Source of the DNA: Actinocorallia longicatena
Lineage (GTDB): Bacteria > Actinomycetota > Actinomycetes > Streptosporangiales > Streptosporangiaceae
Reading direction: 5' to 3'
Length of the DNA stretch: 64,000 bases
NCBI RefSeq assembly: GCF_039534125.1
Contig: NZ_BAAAUV010000021.1
Location: forward strand, 62,001-126,000
Shown here: piece by piece, positions 47,832-55,705 of the stretch
Numbering within the stretch: position 1 is the stretch's first letter
Layout: each line of letters begins with the position of its first letter
Translations under genes and position numbers: made by a program
Notes under the pieces: model-generated
The model's database searches: none
Told to the model about the DNA's origin: nothing
What the model saw: the letters and a program-made list of their open reading frames with translations, nothing else

Positions 47832-49103
47832 TCACGCCGGTGGCGTTCGGCACGTCCCTCTCGCCTGGGCGCTGTCGCCCTCCTTCGCCGGGACGGTGCG
47901 GGCGAGGCGGCCGCGCACCCTGCCGTACCAGGCGGGAACCTCGTGTTCGTCGTCGAACCAGCGGGCCACCACGATGTCGGTCGAGGAATGCGCCAGGATC
48001 GACAGCACGATCGTGACCGCCACCAGCGCGAAGATGTCCTGCGCGTGGAGGATGCCCGATTCCAGGACGAGCAGCCCGTAGACCACGGACGCGAACCCCT
48101 TGGGCCCGAACCACATGACCGCCGCCTGCTCCCGGCCCGACAAGCCCGACCGCAGGAATGAGATCCAGACCGCGACCGGACGCGCCACCAGCAGCGCGAG
48201 GATCGCGAACGCCCAGCCCGTCCAGCCGATCCCACCCAGCATGGCCGGGGTGATGAGGGCTCCGAACACCAGCAGCGCCGCGAGCTTGAGGATCTCGGCG
48301 ACCAGCTCACCGAAATGCTCGAACGACTCCCGCTGCCGCTCCCCGAACGTCGCCACCGTGATCCCCGCCGCGAACGCCGCGAGGAACAGATTGCCGTGCG
48401 TGGCCTTCCCCAACGCCAGGACGAGCAGGCCGATCGCGACGGCGTTCAGCGGCTCGTACTGGGTCGAGGCGGAGAAGAGGCGGGTGCGTTCCAGCATGAG
48501 CGCCGCCCACGGCACCGCCACCCCGATCACGATCCCGACCAGCAGCTCCGTGCCCAGCTCACCCAGATGCAGATCATCCGACCCCGCGGCGACGGCCAGG
48601 AACAGCACCACGAACGGCAGCGCCAGGCCGTCGTTCACCCCCGACTCCACGTTCAGCAGCTGCCGCAACCTCGGCGGCACCCGGTCGTTTCCCACCAGCG
48701 CGGCCGCGAACACCGGATCCGTCGGCGCCAGAATCGCACCGATCAGCAGCGACTCCACCCACCCCAGACCGACCAGATAGTGAGCCGCCAGCGCGGTGAT
48801 GCCCAGCGTGAGCGGCAGACCCCAGCCCAGCGCCCGGCCCGGCAGCCGCCACGCCCCCCGCAGCTCCGCCCACCCGACCCGCATGCCATCGGTGAACAGC
48901 ACCGCGAACAGCGCCAGCTCGGCCAGCCCCGAAACGAGCTCGTCGCCCGCCCGCACCTCGAGCAGACCGCTCACACCGTCGCCGAGGACGAACCCGGCGA
49001 CCAGGAACACCACCGCCGTCGACAGAACGGTCCGATGAGCCAGGCTGGACAACAACACAGCCAGCAGAAGAACAGCCGCGAACGCGACCAGCAACGTCGT
49101 CAC
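47832..49103 (-). CDS. CPA1-type Na+/H+ (cation:proton) antiporter
   Basis: The 423-residue protein starts at a GTG at 49103, chosen because AAAGG precedes it and the first transmembrane helix (LLVAFAAVLLLAVLLSS) follows directly; the longer upstream frame is not protein-like. Family motifs are LIGAILAPTDPVFAAALV and LNVESGVNDGLALPFVV, containing the conserved ND pair of the ion-binding site. About 12-13 hydrophobic segments are seen and a short charged C-terminal tail ends it. It belongs to the NhaP/CPA1 group and is unrelated to NhaA in sequence. The two antiporters together suggest a salt or pH homeostasis locus. Confidence 0.9.
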   Translation of the reverse strand: MTTLLVAFAAVLLLAVLLSSLAHRTVLSTAVVFLVAGFVLGDGVSGLLEVRAGDELVSGLAELALFAVLFTDGMRVGWAELRGAWRLPGRALGWGLPLTLGITALAAHYLVGLGWVESLLIGAILAPTDPVFAAALVGNDRVPPRLRQLLNVESGVNDGLALPFVVLFLAVAAGSDDLHLGELGTELLVGIVIGVAVPWAALMLERTRLFSASTQYEPLNAVAIGLLVLALGKATHGNLFLAAFAAGITVATFGERQRESFEHFGELVAEILKLAALLVFGALITPAMLGGIGWTGWAFAILALLVARPVAVWISFLRSGLSGREQAAVMWFGPKGFASVVYGLLVLESGILHAQDIFALVAVTIVLSILAHSSTDIVVARWFDDEHEVPAWYGRVRGRLARTVPAKEGDSAQARGTCRTPPA

Positions 49104-49385
49104 TTGGGGCCTTTCGGGAACGCCTGAATCGGACCTTGCCGACCAGACTTCCCGGCGCACCAGCACGGACGATATCCGCCCAACACCATCCAGCGCCAGC
49201 CCGCGGCCCGTGAACCGGAGCGGGACCTCGCTCCGGCGCGTTCGAGCTCGTCTCAGCTCAACGCCCCGCGAGGTCACGCTGCCCGTCGCGACGTTCGGGA
49301 CTCGTAAGGTTCGGTGGCCTGGTCGGGCGGGGTGCCGGTCCTAGTGTCGCTGGGAGGAATCGAGGCTTGATCGGGAGGAGCCGGA

Positions 49386-50198
49386 ATGGTCGAGATCGCT
49401 GTCATCGGGGGGTCCGGGCTTTATTCGCTGCTGGACGAGGTGAAGGAGGAGGTCGTCGTGGCGACGCCCTACGGGGCGCCGAGCGACACGGTCGTCCTGG
49501 GCGAGGCCGGCGGGCGGGAGGTGGCCTTCCTTCCTCGGCACGGCCGGGGTCATCGGGTGCCGCCGCACCGGATCAACTACCGGGCCAATCTGTGGGCGCT
49601 GCGGTCGCTGGGAGTGACCCAGGTCCTCGCGCCGGGTGCGGTGGGCGGGCTGCGCGCCGAGTACGGGCCGGGGACCTTGCTGGTGCCGGACCAGATGGTG
49701 GACCGGACGTCCGGCCGGGTGCAGACCTTCTACGACGGAGAGCCGCTGCCCGACGGGTCGGTTCCGCCGGTCGCGCACGTGTCGATGGCCGATCCCTACT
49801 GCCCGGCGGGGCGGGAGGCCGCCCTGTCGGCCGCGCGTGAGTGCGGGTGGGAGCCGGTGGACGGCGGAGCCCTGGTCGTGATCGAGGGACCGCGGTTCTC
49901 GACCCGGGCGGAGTCGCAGTGGTTCGCCGCCAACGGCTGGTCGGTGGTGGGGATGACCGGGCATCCGGAGGCTGTTCTCGCCCGTGAGCTGGCGCTCTGC
50001 TACACCCCGGTCAGTCTGGTCACCGATCTGGACGCCGGTGTCGCCCGTGGCGAGGGGGTGACGCAGGCGGAGGTGTTCGAGGCCTTCGGCCGGAACGTCG
50101 ACCGCCTGCGGTCGGTGCTGTTCAACGCCGTGGAGCGCCTGCCTTCGGTGCGGGAGTGCGTCTGTTCGCACGCGCTCGACGGGCTCGAAGGCGTCTGA
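49386..50198 (+). CDS. mtnP: S-methyl-5'-thioadenosine phosphorylase
   Basis: The 270-residue protein belongs to the PNP/MTAP phosphorylase family: IGGSGLY at the N-terminus, phosphate-binding PRHGRGH, NYRANLWAL, EGPRFSTRAES and GMTGHPEAVLAREL, then VTDLDAG. The two aspartates in the last motif favour 6-aminopurine nucleosides, so the substrate is probably methylthioadenosine, in methionine salvage. GGAGG lies shortly before the ATG. Its end overlaps the converging small membrane protein gene by 77 bp. The 282-bp gap upstream shows no other gene. Confidence 0.92.
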   Translation: MVEIAVIGGSGLYSLLDEVKEEVVVATPYGAPSDTVVLGEAGGREVAFLPRHGRGHRVPPHRINYRANLWALRSLGVTQVLAPGAVGGLRAEYGPGTLLVPDQMVDRTSGRVQTFYDGEPLPDGSVPPVAHVSMADPYCPAGREAALSAARECGWEPVDGGALVVIEGPRFSTRAESQWFAANGWSVVGMTGHPEAVLARELALCYTPVSLVTDLDAGVARGEGVTQAEVFEAFGRNVDRLRSVLFNAVERLPSVRECVCSHALDGLEGV

Positions 50199-50565
50199 AC
50201 GTCCAGGCCGCTCCGGTGCCCAGTGCGACGCAGGCGAGCAGGATCAGCAGGTTGCGCTGGTAGTGCAGCGGGAGCAGGGTCGGGTTGCCCTGGTCGTCGT
50301 CCTCACGCAGGACGGCGGGCAGGGCGACCACGGTCAGCGAGGCCGCGATGATGAGTCCGCCCCTCAGCACGGGGCCGCGGACCGCGAAGGCTCCTACCAG
50401 GCAGACCAGCGGCAGCCACAGGCCGTCGTGGATCACCACTCCGGAGCCCGCCCAGATCGCGATGTCCAGCGGATCCCCGATATAGGGGTCGTCCAGCAGC
50501 CCGTAGAGGCCGTAGCCGATCACTGCCACGCCGGCGAGCGCCATCAGCGTCCGGTAGGTCCTCAT
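50122..50565 (-). CDS. Small four-helix membrane protein
   Basis: The 147-residue protein has four hydrophobic segments (starting near residues 6, 45, 70 and 105) and a basic C-terminus. Its ATG overlaps the last base of the oxidoreductase stop (TGATG), so it is translationally coupled to that gene. I do not recognise a family. It may be a membrane partner of the molybdopterin enzyme. Its last 25 codons are antisense to the end of mtnP, an unusually long tail-to-tail overlap; an earlier end is not available because the frame stays open. Confidence 0.75.
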   Translation of the reverse strand: MRTYRTLMALAGVAVIGYGLYGLLDDPYIGDPLDIAIWAGSGVVIHDGLWLPLVCLVGAFAVRGPVLRGGLIIAASLTVVALPAVLREDDDQGNPTLLPLHYQRNLLILLACVALGTGAAWTFRRLRARRARANRRTPAPKAGAPRR

Positions 50566-51689
50566 CACAGCGCCTCCACCTTGGCGACCCACTTCGTCTG
50601 CAGGACCCCGGGACGGTTCGGCGCGATGATCCGCACCGGATATCCGTGGTCGGGGGCGAGGATCTCGCCGTTCACCCGGAGCGCGAGCAGGGTCAGCTCG
50701 TCCCGCGCGTAGGTCGAGGCCATCTCGGTCACCCGGTAGGGCCCCTCCCGCTGCAACGAGGTGATCCGGACCGTGGCGTCCGGTGGCGCTCCGACCCGGT
50801 CGAGGAGGTCGCGCAGCCGTACCCCGGTCCAGGTGGCGGAAGCGCTCCATCCTTCGACGCAGGCGATCGGCAGTTCCGCGGTGTGCTGTGGCATCGCCCC
50901 CAGCTCCGCCAGCGTCAGCTCCACCGGACGGGGCCCGCCGACCGACAACCGCCAGTCCGCAGGGACCGCGGCGACGCCCGCCTGCGCGGCGGTCCGGTTG
51001 ACCGGCAGCCCCTGCGGCCCCAGGTCGGGACGGCGCGGGCCGAGCAGGTCGGCCCGGCGCAGCCATGGCACGGTCTGCCCCGCGGTCGTCAACGTGACCA
51101 GGCCGACGGAGGCGGTGACGGCGGCGAGAAAGCCCCTCCGTCCCGCCACTGGAGCGGCGGCCCGACGGCTCCGGTGCTCGGCGATCAGCGGGGCCTTCGC
51201 GCTCAGATGGAGCAGGAGTCCGCCGAGGGCGAGCCAGGCGGTCCAGTAGTGCGTCTGCCTGAACGGGAACGGCCACGGGTACCACTGGACGGTGTTGAGC
51301 AGTCCGGTGAACACCTCCAGCAGCACGGCGGCCACGAGCAATGCGATGCCGGCCCGCTCCAGAAGGTGCAGAACACCCTGGACGGGCGGCCACTCGAAGA
51401 GCTTCGGGTAGACGGTCCAGAGCTTCGCTCCCAGCAGCGGGATCATCGCGATGCCGCTGATGACGTGCAGTCCCTGGGTGATCCGGTAACCGTTCACCGG
51501 ACGGCTCGGCAGCGGCCCGCCCCATTCCTGCATGACGTGGCTGAGCAGGCCGGTGGCGAAGCAGACCACCAGCGCCGCGCCCAGCCACCGTCCGATGACC
51601 ACGGCCGTGCGCGGCTCGTGCAACCGGGACGGAAAAGCGCCTTCCCGCAGCGGGCCCCGTCGGAGCCTCTCGATGTCCATGCTCGCCAT
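50565..51689 (-). CDS. Membrane-anchored molybdopterin oxidoreductase (sulfite-oxidase fold)
   Basis: The protein has 374 residues. The N-terminal ~160 residues contain four or five transmembrane helices with several His (HVMQEW, QGLHVISG, QTHYWTAW, LLLHLSAK) resembling a cytochrome b561-like module. The C-terminal ~210 residues are a sulfite-oxidase/YedY-type molybdopterin domain with the probable Mo-ligand cysteine in IACVEGW (about 276), then GVRLRDLL and the PNRPGVLQTKWV end. It probably works at the outer face of the membrane with electrons passing through the helices. The substrate is unknown. It may start at the first or fourth codon (both ATG). Confidence 0.85.
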   Translation of the reverse strand: MASMDIERLRRGPLREGAFPSRLHEPRTAVVIGRWLGAALVVCFATGLLSHVMQEWGGPLPSRPVNGYRITQGLHVISGIAMIPLLGAKLWTVYPKLFEWPPVQGVLHLLERAGIALLVAAVLLEVFTGLLNTVQWYPWPFPFRQTHYWTAWLALGGLLLHLSAKAPLIAEHRSRRAAAPVAGRRGFLAAVTASVGLVTLTTAGQTVPWLRRADLLGPRRPDLGPQGLPVNRTAAQAGVAAVPADWRLSVGGPRPVELTLAELGAMPQHTAELPIACVEGWSASATWTGVRLRDLLDRVGAPPDATVRITSLQREGPYRVTEMASTYARDELTLLALRVNGEILAPDHGYPVRIIAPNRPGVLQTKWVAKVEAL

Positions 51690-51795
51690 CCGACCACCGG
51701 ACGGCGCGGCTGAGACGTATCGCCGTGCTTACGGAACGCGAACATCTGACCTTGAGAGTGAACTTTTCGGCGAGGACGCTGACAACCTTGGGCCC

Positions 51796-53196
51796 GTGAG
51801 CACCTCGACCCGACACCGCGTCGTCCTCGGCCTGTGCCTGGCCGCGCTGGCCGCCCTGACCTGGGCGCTGGTCTGCACCTTCACCCGGGGCGGGAACCTG
51901 CACCAGAACGGCCGGCTGCTGCTGTGGTATCCCGTCGACGCGGCGCTGTTCGCCGTGGCGGTGTCGACGCTGCGGTTCGTCCGGCCCGCGCTCGTCCCCG
52001 TACTCGTCCTCACCGGGACGGTGGCCGTGCTGGCCACGGGCCTGCTGAAGCCACCGCTCACCAGCGACGACTCCTACCGCTATCTGTGGGACGGACGGGT
52101 TCAAGCGGCCGGGATCTCTCCGTACGCCCACCCGCCGGACGCTCCGGCCCTGGCCGGGCTGCGCGCGAAGGCACCGGAACTGTTCCCGGTGGGCACCGAC
52201 TGCAAGGGCTGGGACGTCCGCAGGGCGGAGGCCGGCTTCTGCAGCCACGTCAACCGGCCCGCCGTGCCGACCATCTACCCGCCCGTCGCGGAAGGCTACT
52301 TCGCCGCCCTCTACGGCCTCGGCGGAAAGCACGGCGTGCGAGCGGCCCAGGCCGGTGGCGCGCTGCTGGCCTTCGGGCTGTGCGGGCTGCTCCTGTGGCT
52401 CCTTCCTCCCGGGCGGCGATGGCAGGCCTCCCTGTGGGGCTGGTTCCCGGGGGTCGTGGTGTGGGCGGTGAACGACGCGCATGTCGACACCCTCGGTGTG
52501 CTCCTCGTGGTCGCGGGACTCGCCGCGACGGCCCGCGGCAGGCTGGTGGGCGGCGGGGCTCTGCTCGGCGCGGCCATCGCCACCAAGCTGATCCCCGCGC
52601 TGGCCGTCCCGGGGGCGATGTCCGGGCTGCTGGCGCGGCGTCCGCAGGCCCGGGATCTGATCGTGCCGGTCACGGCCGTCGCCGTGTGCGCGCTGTCGTA
52701 TGTCCCCTACGTGCTCGCCTCGGGGACCGGGGTGCTCGGGTACCTGCCCGGCTATCTGAAGGAGGAGGGCTACGATTCCGACACGCCGCAGCGCTTCGCC
52801 CTGCTACGCCTCCTGGTACCGGAGAGCCTCGCCCCCGTCGCCGCGGTCGTCGTGATCGGTCTCGCCGTGCTTTCCGTGCTGCGCTTCGGCGATCCGCAGA
52901 GGCCCTGGCGCGGCGCGCTGCTGGTGTTCGGCACCGCACTGCTGGCCCTCACCCCCGCCTATCCCTGGTACGGGCTGCTCGTCGTGGGCCTCGTCGCCCT
53001 GGACGGCCGCTGGGAGTGGCTCGGCGTGCCGATGGCGGGGGCGGCGGTGTACCTGAAGGGCGGGGATGCGCAGACCCGTGCCTATGGTCTGGCGCTGGCC
53101 GTGATCGTGGCAGGCGGGGCCGTCCGGATCCTCAGTGCCCGGCGCGCAACGCGACGAAGCTGCGACCCCGCTCGTCCCAGCGTTCTCGCAGGGTGA
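51796..53196 (+). CDS. GT-C-fold glycosyltransferase (GT87/mannosyltransferase-like) membrane protein
   Basis: The 466-residue protein has about ten or more transmembrane segments. The conserved acidic pair in the first outer loop, SDDSYRYLWDGRVQAAGISPYAHPPD (about 91-116), is the mark of GT-C polyprenyl-phosphate-sugar transferases (MptA/GT87-type). A second conserved part reads RPAVPTIYPPVAEGYFA. It would use polyprenyl-phosphate mannose or a similar donor at the outer membrane face. The GTG at 51796 is preferred because hydrophobic sequence begins soon after, but no good ribosome-binding site is seen. The 3' end overlaps the converging methyltransferase gene by 65 bp. Confidence 0.85.
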   Translation: MSTSTRHRVVLGLCLAALAALTWALVCTFTRGGNLHQNGRLLLWYPVDAALFAVAVSTLRFVRPALVPVLVLTGTVAVLATGLLKPPLTSDDSYRYLWDGRVQAAGISPYAHPPDAPALAGLRAKAPELFPVGTDCKGWDVRRAEAGFCSHVNRPAVPTIYPPVAEGYFAALYGLGGKHGVRAAQAGGALLAFGLCGLLLWLLPPGRRWQASLWGWFPGVVVWAVNDAHVDTLGVLLVVAGLAATARGRLVGGGALLGAAIATKLIPALAVPGAMSGLLARRPQARDLIVPVTAVAVCALSYVPYVLASGTGVLGYLPGYLKEEGYDSDTPQRFALLRLLVPESLAPVAAVVVIGLAVLSVLRFGDPQRPWRGALLVFGTALLALTPAYPWYGLLVVGLVALDGRWEWLGVPMAGAAVYLKGGDAQTRAYGLALAVIVAGGAVRILSARRATRRSCDPARPSVLAG

Positions 53197-53794
53197 ATCC
53201 CGCCTGACCCGCATGGCGGGCGGCGGCGGCCGCTCCGAGCCTCGCCCACTCGAACGGGACGCCCTGACGTCCCTGCACGTCCTCCACCCGGACCATGATC
53301 CGTTCGTCCAGGTCGGCGGGCTCGACCTCGACGAGCAGCAGACCTCCGGGCGCCAGCAGCCGGGCGACCCTGGCGAACAGCCGGGCCGGGTCACCGCCGA
53401 TACCGAGGTTGCCGTCGGCCAGCAGAACCGTCCGCCAGCGGCCCTCGCCGGGCAGCGGTGCGAACACCGACCGGCACACCGCCGCCGCGCCCAGTCCGCG
53501 GGTGCGGCGCACCGACGCCTCCGCCAGGTCCACCCCGAGCGCGGGAACACCGCGGTCCAGCAGCTCGGCGACCAGACGTCCGGGACCGCAGCCCACGTCC
53601 AGTACCGGGCCGGCGCAGCGCCGCAGCATTCTCCGATCGGCGGCGTCCGCCGGACCGCACCAGCGCTCCACCTCCAGTGGATGCCGCCGGCCGTCTTCTT
53701 CGCGCAACCACAGGGGACCCCGGCCCGCCCTGATGGCGGCTCCGAACGGGTCGTCGCTGCCCGTCCACGCCGCCGCCTCGGCGACCTCGGTCAC
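53132..53794 (-). CDS. Class I SAM-dependent methyltransferase
   Basis: The 220-residue protein starts at a GTG that overlaps the glycosyltransferase stop as GTGA. Motif I VLDVGCGPGRLV (about 66-77), an acidic residue in LGVDLAEA and VLLADGN mark the Rossmann-type SAM-binding fold. The acceptor is unknown. Coupling to the GT2-DUF2064 gene and neighbouring glycosyltransferase and epimerase genes suggest modification of a sugar or glycolipid. Confidence 0.88.
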   Translation of the reverse strand: MTEVAEAAAWTGSDDPFGAAIRAGRGPLWLREEDGRRHPLEVERWCGPADAADRRMLRRCAGPVLDVGCGPGRLVAELLDRGVPALGVDLAEASVRRTRGLGAAAVCRSVFAPLPGEGRWRTVLLADGNLGIGGDPARLFARVARLLAPGGLLLVEVEPADLDERIMVRVEDVQGRQGVPFEWARLGAAAAARHAGQAGFTLRERWDERGRSFVALRAGH

Positions 53795-55083
53795 GGCGCG
53801 ACGCCGAGGGAGGCGTTCCAGCAGGCGGCGAACCGGCTGCCGGGGATCAGCGACGCCACCCGCGCCGCGTCGGGGGCCGTGTCGACGTCGGTGAGTTCCG
53901 GCAGGTGGTGCACGCGCAGGCCCGCTCGCTCCATCCGGTCGAGGAGCACCTGCCCGGTGTGCTCGGTCGACATCGGCACTCCGGGCAGCAGCCGCCGTCC
54001 GAGCTCTGGGCGAGCGAAGCCGACGGCCCAGAACCCGCCGTCCTCGGCGGGGCCGAACCAGGCGTCCGTCCCCGGCCGGACCGAGGCCGACAGCGGAGCC
54101 GCCACCAGCTCCCCGGTGAGCTGCGGAGTGTCCATGCCGACGAGGAACGCGGGAACCCCAGGCGGCGCGTGCCCGAAAGCAGCGGCGATCCGCTCGTCCA
54201 GGCCGCCGTCGACCTGAGGGACGACTTCCCATCCGGCGGGCAGCCAGGGGCCGGGCCGCCCGTCCAGGACGAGGATCCGCCCACTCGCCGGAACGGTGCT
54301 CAGAGTCGTCAGCGTGTCGGCCAGGGCGGCCTCGGCGAGGGCCGCGGCCTGCTCGGGCGAGCAGGCCGGGGTCAGCCTGGTCTTGACCCTGCCGGGCACG
54401 GGTTCCTTGGCGATGACGAGCAGGGTCGCCGGTGGCGCTGCCAGGACGGCCCGCATGTCGGCGACGGCCTGCCTGACCCCGCGCAGAGTCCCGGTGACCT
54501 TGGACCGGCCCGTGCGCGGCCGGTAGTCCACCTCGGTCTCGGCGATCCGAAGACCGGCGGCGGCCGCCGACAGCACCATCTCCAGCGGGTAACCCGACCG
54601 CCGGTCACCGAGCCCGAGCGCCAGCAGCCGATCCCGCGGGGCCGCCCGCATCGGCCCCAGATCGTGCAGCGGCACACCGGTCTTCGACCGGAGCCTTCGC
54701 GCCAACTCCAGATTGGCCAGCCGGGCGTGCAGCGGCCACGCCCCGAGCGTGGTGGGCCTGCGCCGGGCCAGGACGAGATCGGCCCGGCCGGCCAGGACCG
54801 GCTCCACCACCCGGGGCAGCTGCACCGGGTCGAGGGAACCGTCGCAGTCCAGGAAGCAGACGATCTCGGCTGTCGCGGCGGTGAGTCCCGCGTGACAGGC
54901 GGCTCCGAAGCCACGTCTCGGTTCCCGCACGACCAGTGCCCCGAGCGACTCGGCCAGCTCGGCCGATCCGTCGCTGGAGCCGTTGTCCACCACGATCGCC
55001 CGCCAGCCGTCCGGGATCCGGCTCAGGACCCACGGCAGGGCCTCGGCCTCATCCAGACAGGGCAGCACCACGTCGACGCTCAT
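53791..55083 (-). CDS. GT2 glycosyltransferase fused to a DUF2064 domain
   Basis: The 430-residue protein has two parts. Residues 1-215 form a GT-A glycosyltransferase of family 2 (DVVLPCLDEAEALPWVL, VVDNGSSDGS, metal-binding D79-C-D81, and the RRSGYPLEM region of dolichol-phosphate mannose synthase relatives). From about 218 a DUF2064/CofC-like nucleotidyltransferase-type domain follows (IAKEPVPGRVKTRL, FLVGMDTPQL, AEDGGFWAVGF). Such fusions occur in actinomycetes beside methyltransferase and epimerase genes. The ATG at 55083 is used; a GTG nine bases upstream is an alternative. It is divergent from the truncated kinase-like gene. Confidence 0.88.
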   Translation of the reverse strand: MSVDVVLPCLDEAEALPWVLSRIPDGWRAIVVDNGSSDGSAELAESLGALVVREPRRGFGAACHAGLTAATAEIVCFLDCDGSLDPVQLPRVVEPVLAGRADLVLARRRPTTLGAWPLHARLANLELARRLRSKTGVPLHDLGPMRAAPRDRLLALGLGDRRSGYPLEMVLSAAAAGLRIAETEVDYRPRTGRSKVTGTLRGVRQAVADMRAVLAAPPATLLVIAKEPVPGRVKTRLTPACSPEQAAALAEAALADTLTTLSTVPASGRILVLDGRPGPWLPAGWEVVPQVDGGLDERIAAAFGHAPPGVPAFLVGMDTPQLTGELVAAPLSASVRPGTDAWFGPAEDGGFWAVGFARPELGRRLLPGVPMSTEHTGQVLLDRMERAGLRVHHLPELTDVDTAPDAARVASLIPGSRFAACWNASLGVAP

Positions 55084-55220
55084 ACCTCTCACGGTAGTGA
55101 GATGATCACCAAGCGGGTCCGCAGAACTTCTTACGGAGTTCCTACGTCGGCCTGTCGGCCCGAACCAAACCGTCGCATCCTTCCTATCCTCGGGAAACGT
55201 CGATCGTGAAGGAGGACGAG

Positions 55221-55685
55221 TTGACGGACCTGGTGTCGCTGGCGATCGTCGGCACGGGCGTCACCGGCCTCCTCGGCTGGGCGCTGATCCGGCTGTTCGG
55301 CCGACGGTCGGAGGCGGTGACCCTTTTCGCGCTCTCGGCCGTCACCGTGGCGGCCATGACGGCGGGCACGCTCACGGTCACCAGCGCGATGTACCTGTCG
55401 GGACACGACCTGCTCGTCGTCATGATCGTGCTCATCTCCGGAGCCGGCGTGTCCCTCCTGACCGCCTGGACGCTCAGCCGGCAGGTCGCAGCCGCCAAAC
55501 GGCGGGCCCTGGCCCGCGAGACGGCCCGCCGCGAACTGATCGCCTGGGTCTCCGCAGATCTGCGCGTCCCCCTCAGCAGCCTGCGGCGGACCCTGGACGG
55601 CCTGGCCGACGGCCACCCGCTCCGCTCCGACCTCGACCGCCTCGCCGCCCTGGCCGACGACCTCGTGGAGATCTCCCTCTCCTAG
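55221..55685 (+). CDS. Truncated sensor-kinase-like membrane protein without catalytic domain
   Basis: The best start is a TTG at 55221, five bases after a strong AAGGAGG, giving 154 residues. Three hydrophobic segments come first. A HisKA-like helix follows, ERRELIAWVSADLRVPLSSLRR in pattern, where ordinary kinases have SHDLRTPL; the phospho-accepting His is Ala here. The protein ends after the second dimerisation helix, with no ATPase domain. It is therefore not a working histidine kinase: either a decayed one or an adapter that pairs with another kinase. Its TAG stop is part of a CTAG next to an inverted-repeat end, so truncation by a mobile element is possible. Confidence 0.7.
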   Translation: MTDLVSLAIVGTGVTGLLGWALIRLFGRRSEAVTLFALSAVTVAAMTAGTLTVTSAMYLSGHDLLVVMIVLISGAGVSLLTAWTLSRQVAAAKRRALARETARRELIAWVSADLRVPLSSLRRTLDGLADGHPLRSDLDRLAALADDLVEISLS

Positions 55686-55687
55686 CT

Positions 55688-55705
55688 CTGTGAAACAGGC
55701 CCTAG
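55688..55705 (-). repeat. Solo end of the 14141-14308 element family
   Basis: On the minus strand these 18 bases, CTAGGGCCTGTTTCACAG, match 16 of 18 positions of the inverted end of the element at 14141. A further CTAG lies at 55682-55685. Two converging genes have their TAG stops in the two CTAG copies. It may be the scar of a deleted insertion, or the CTGT-gaa-ACAG core may now act as a small terminator. Confidence 0.55.
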
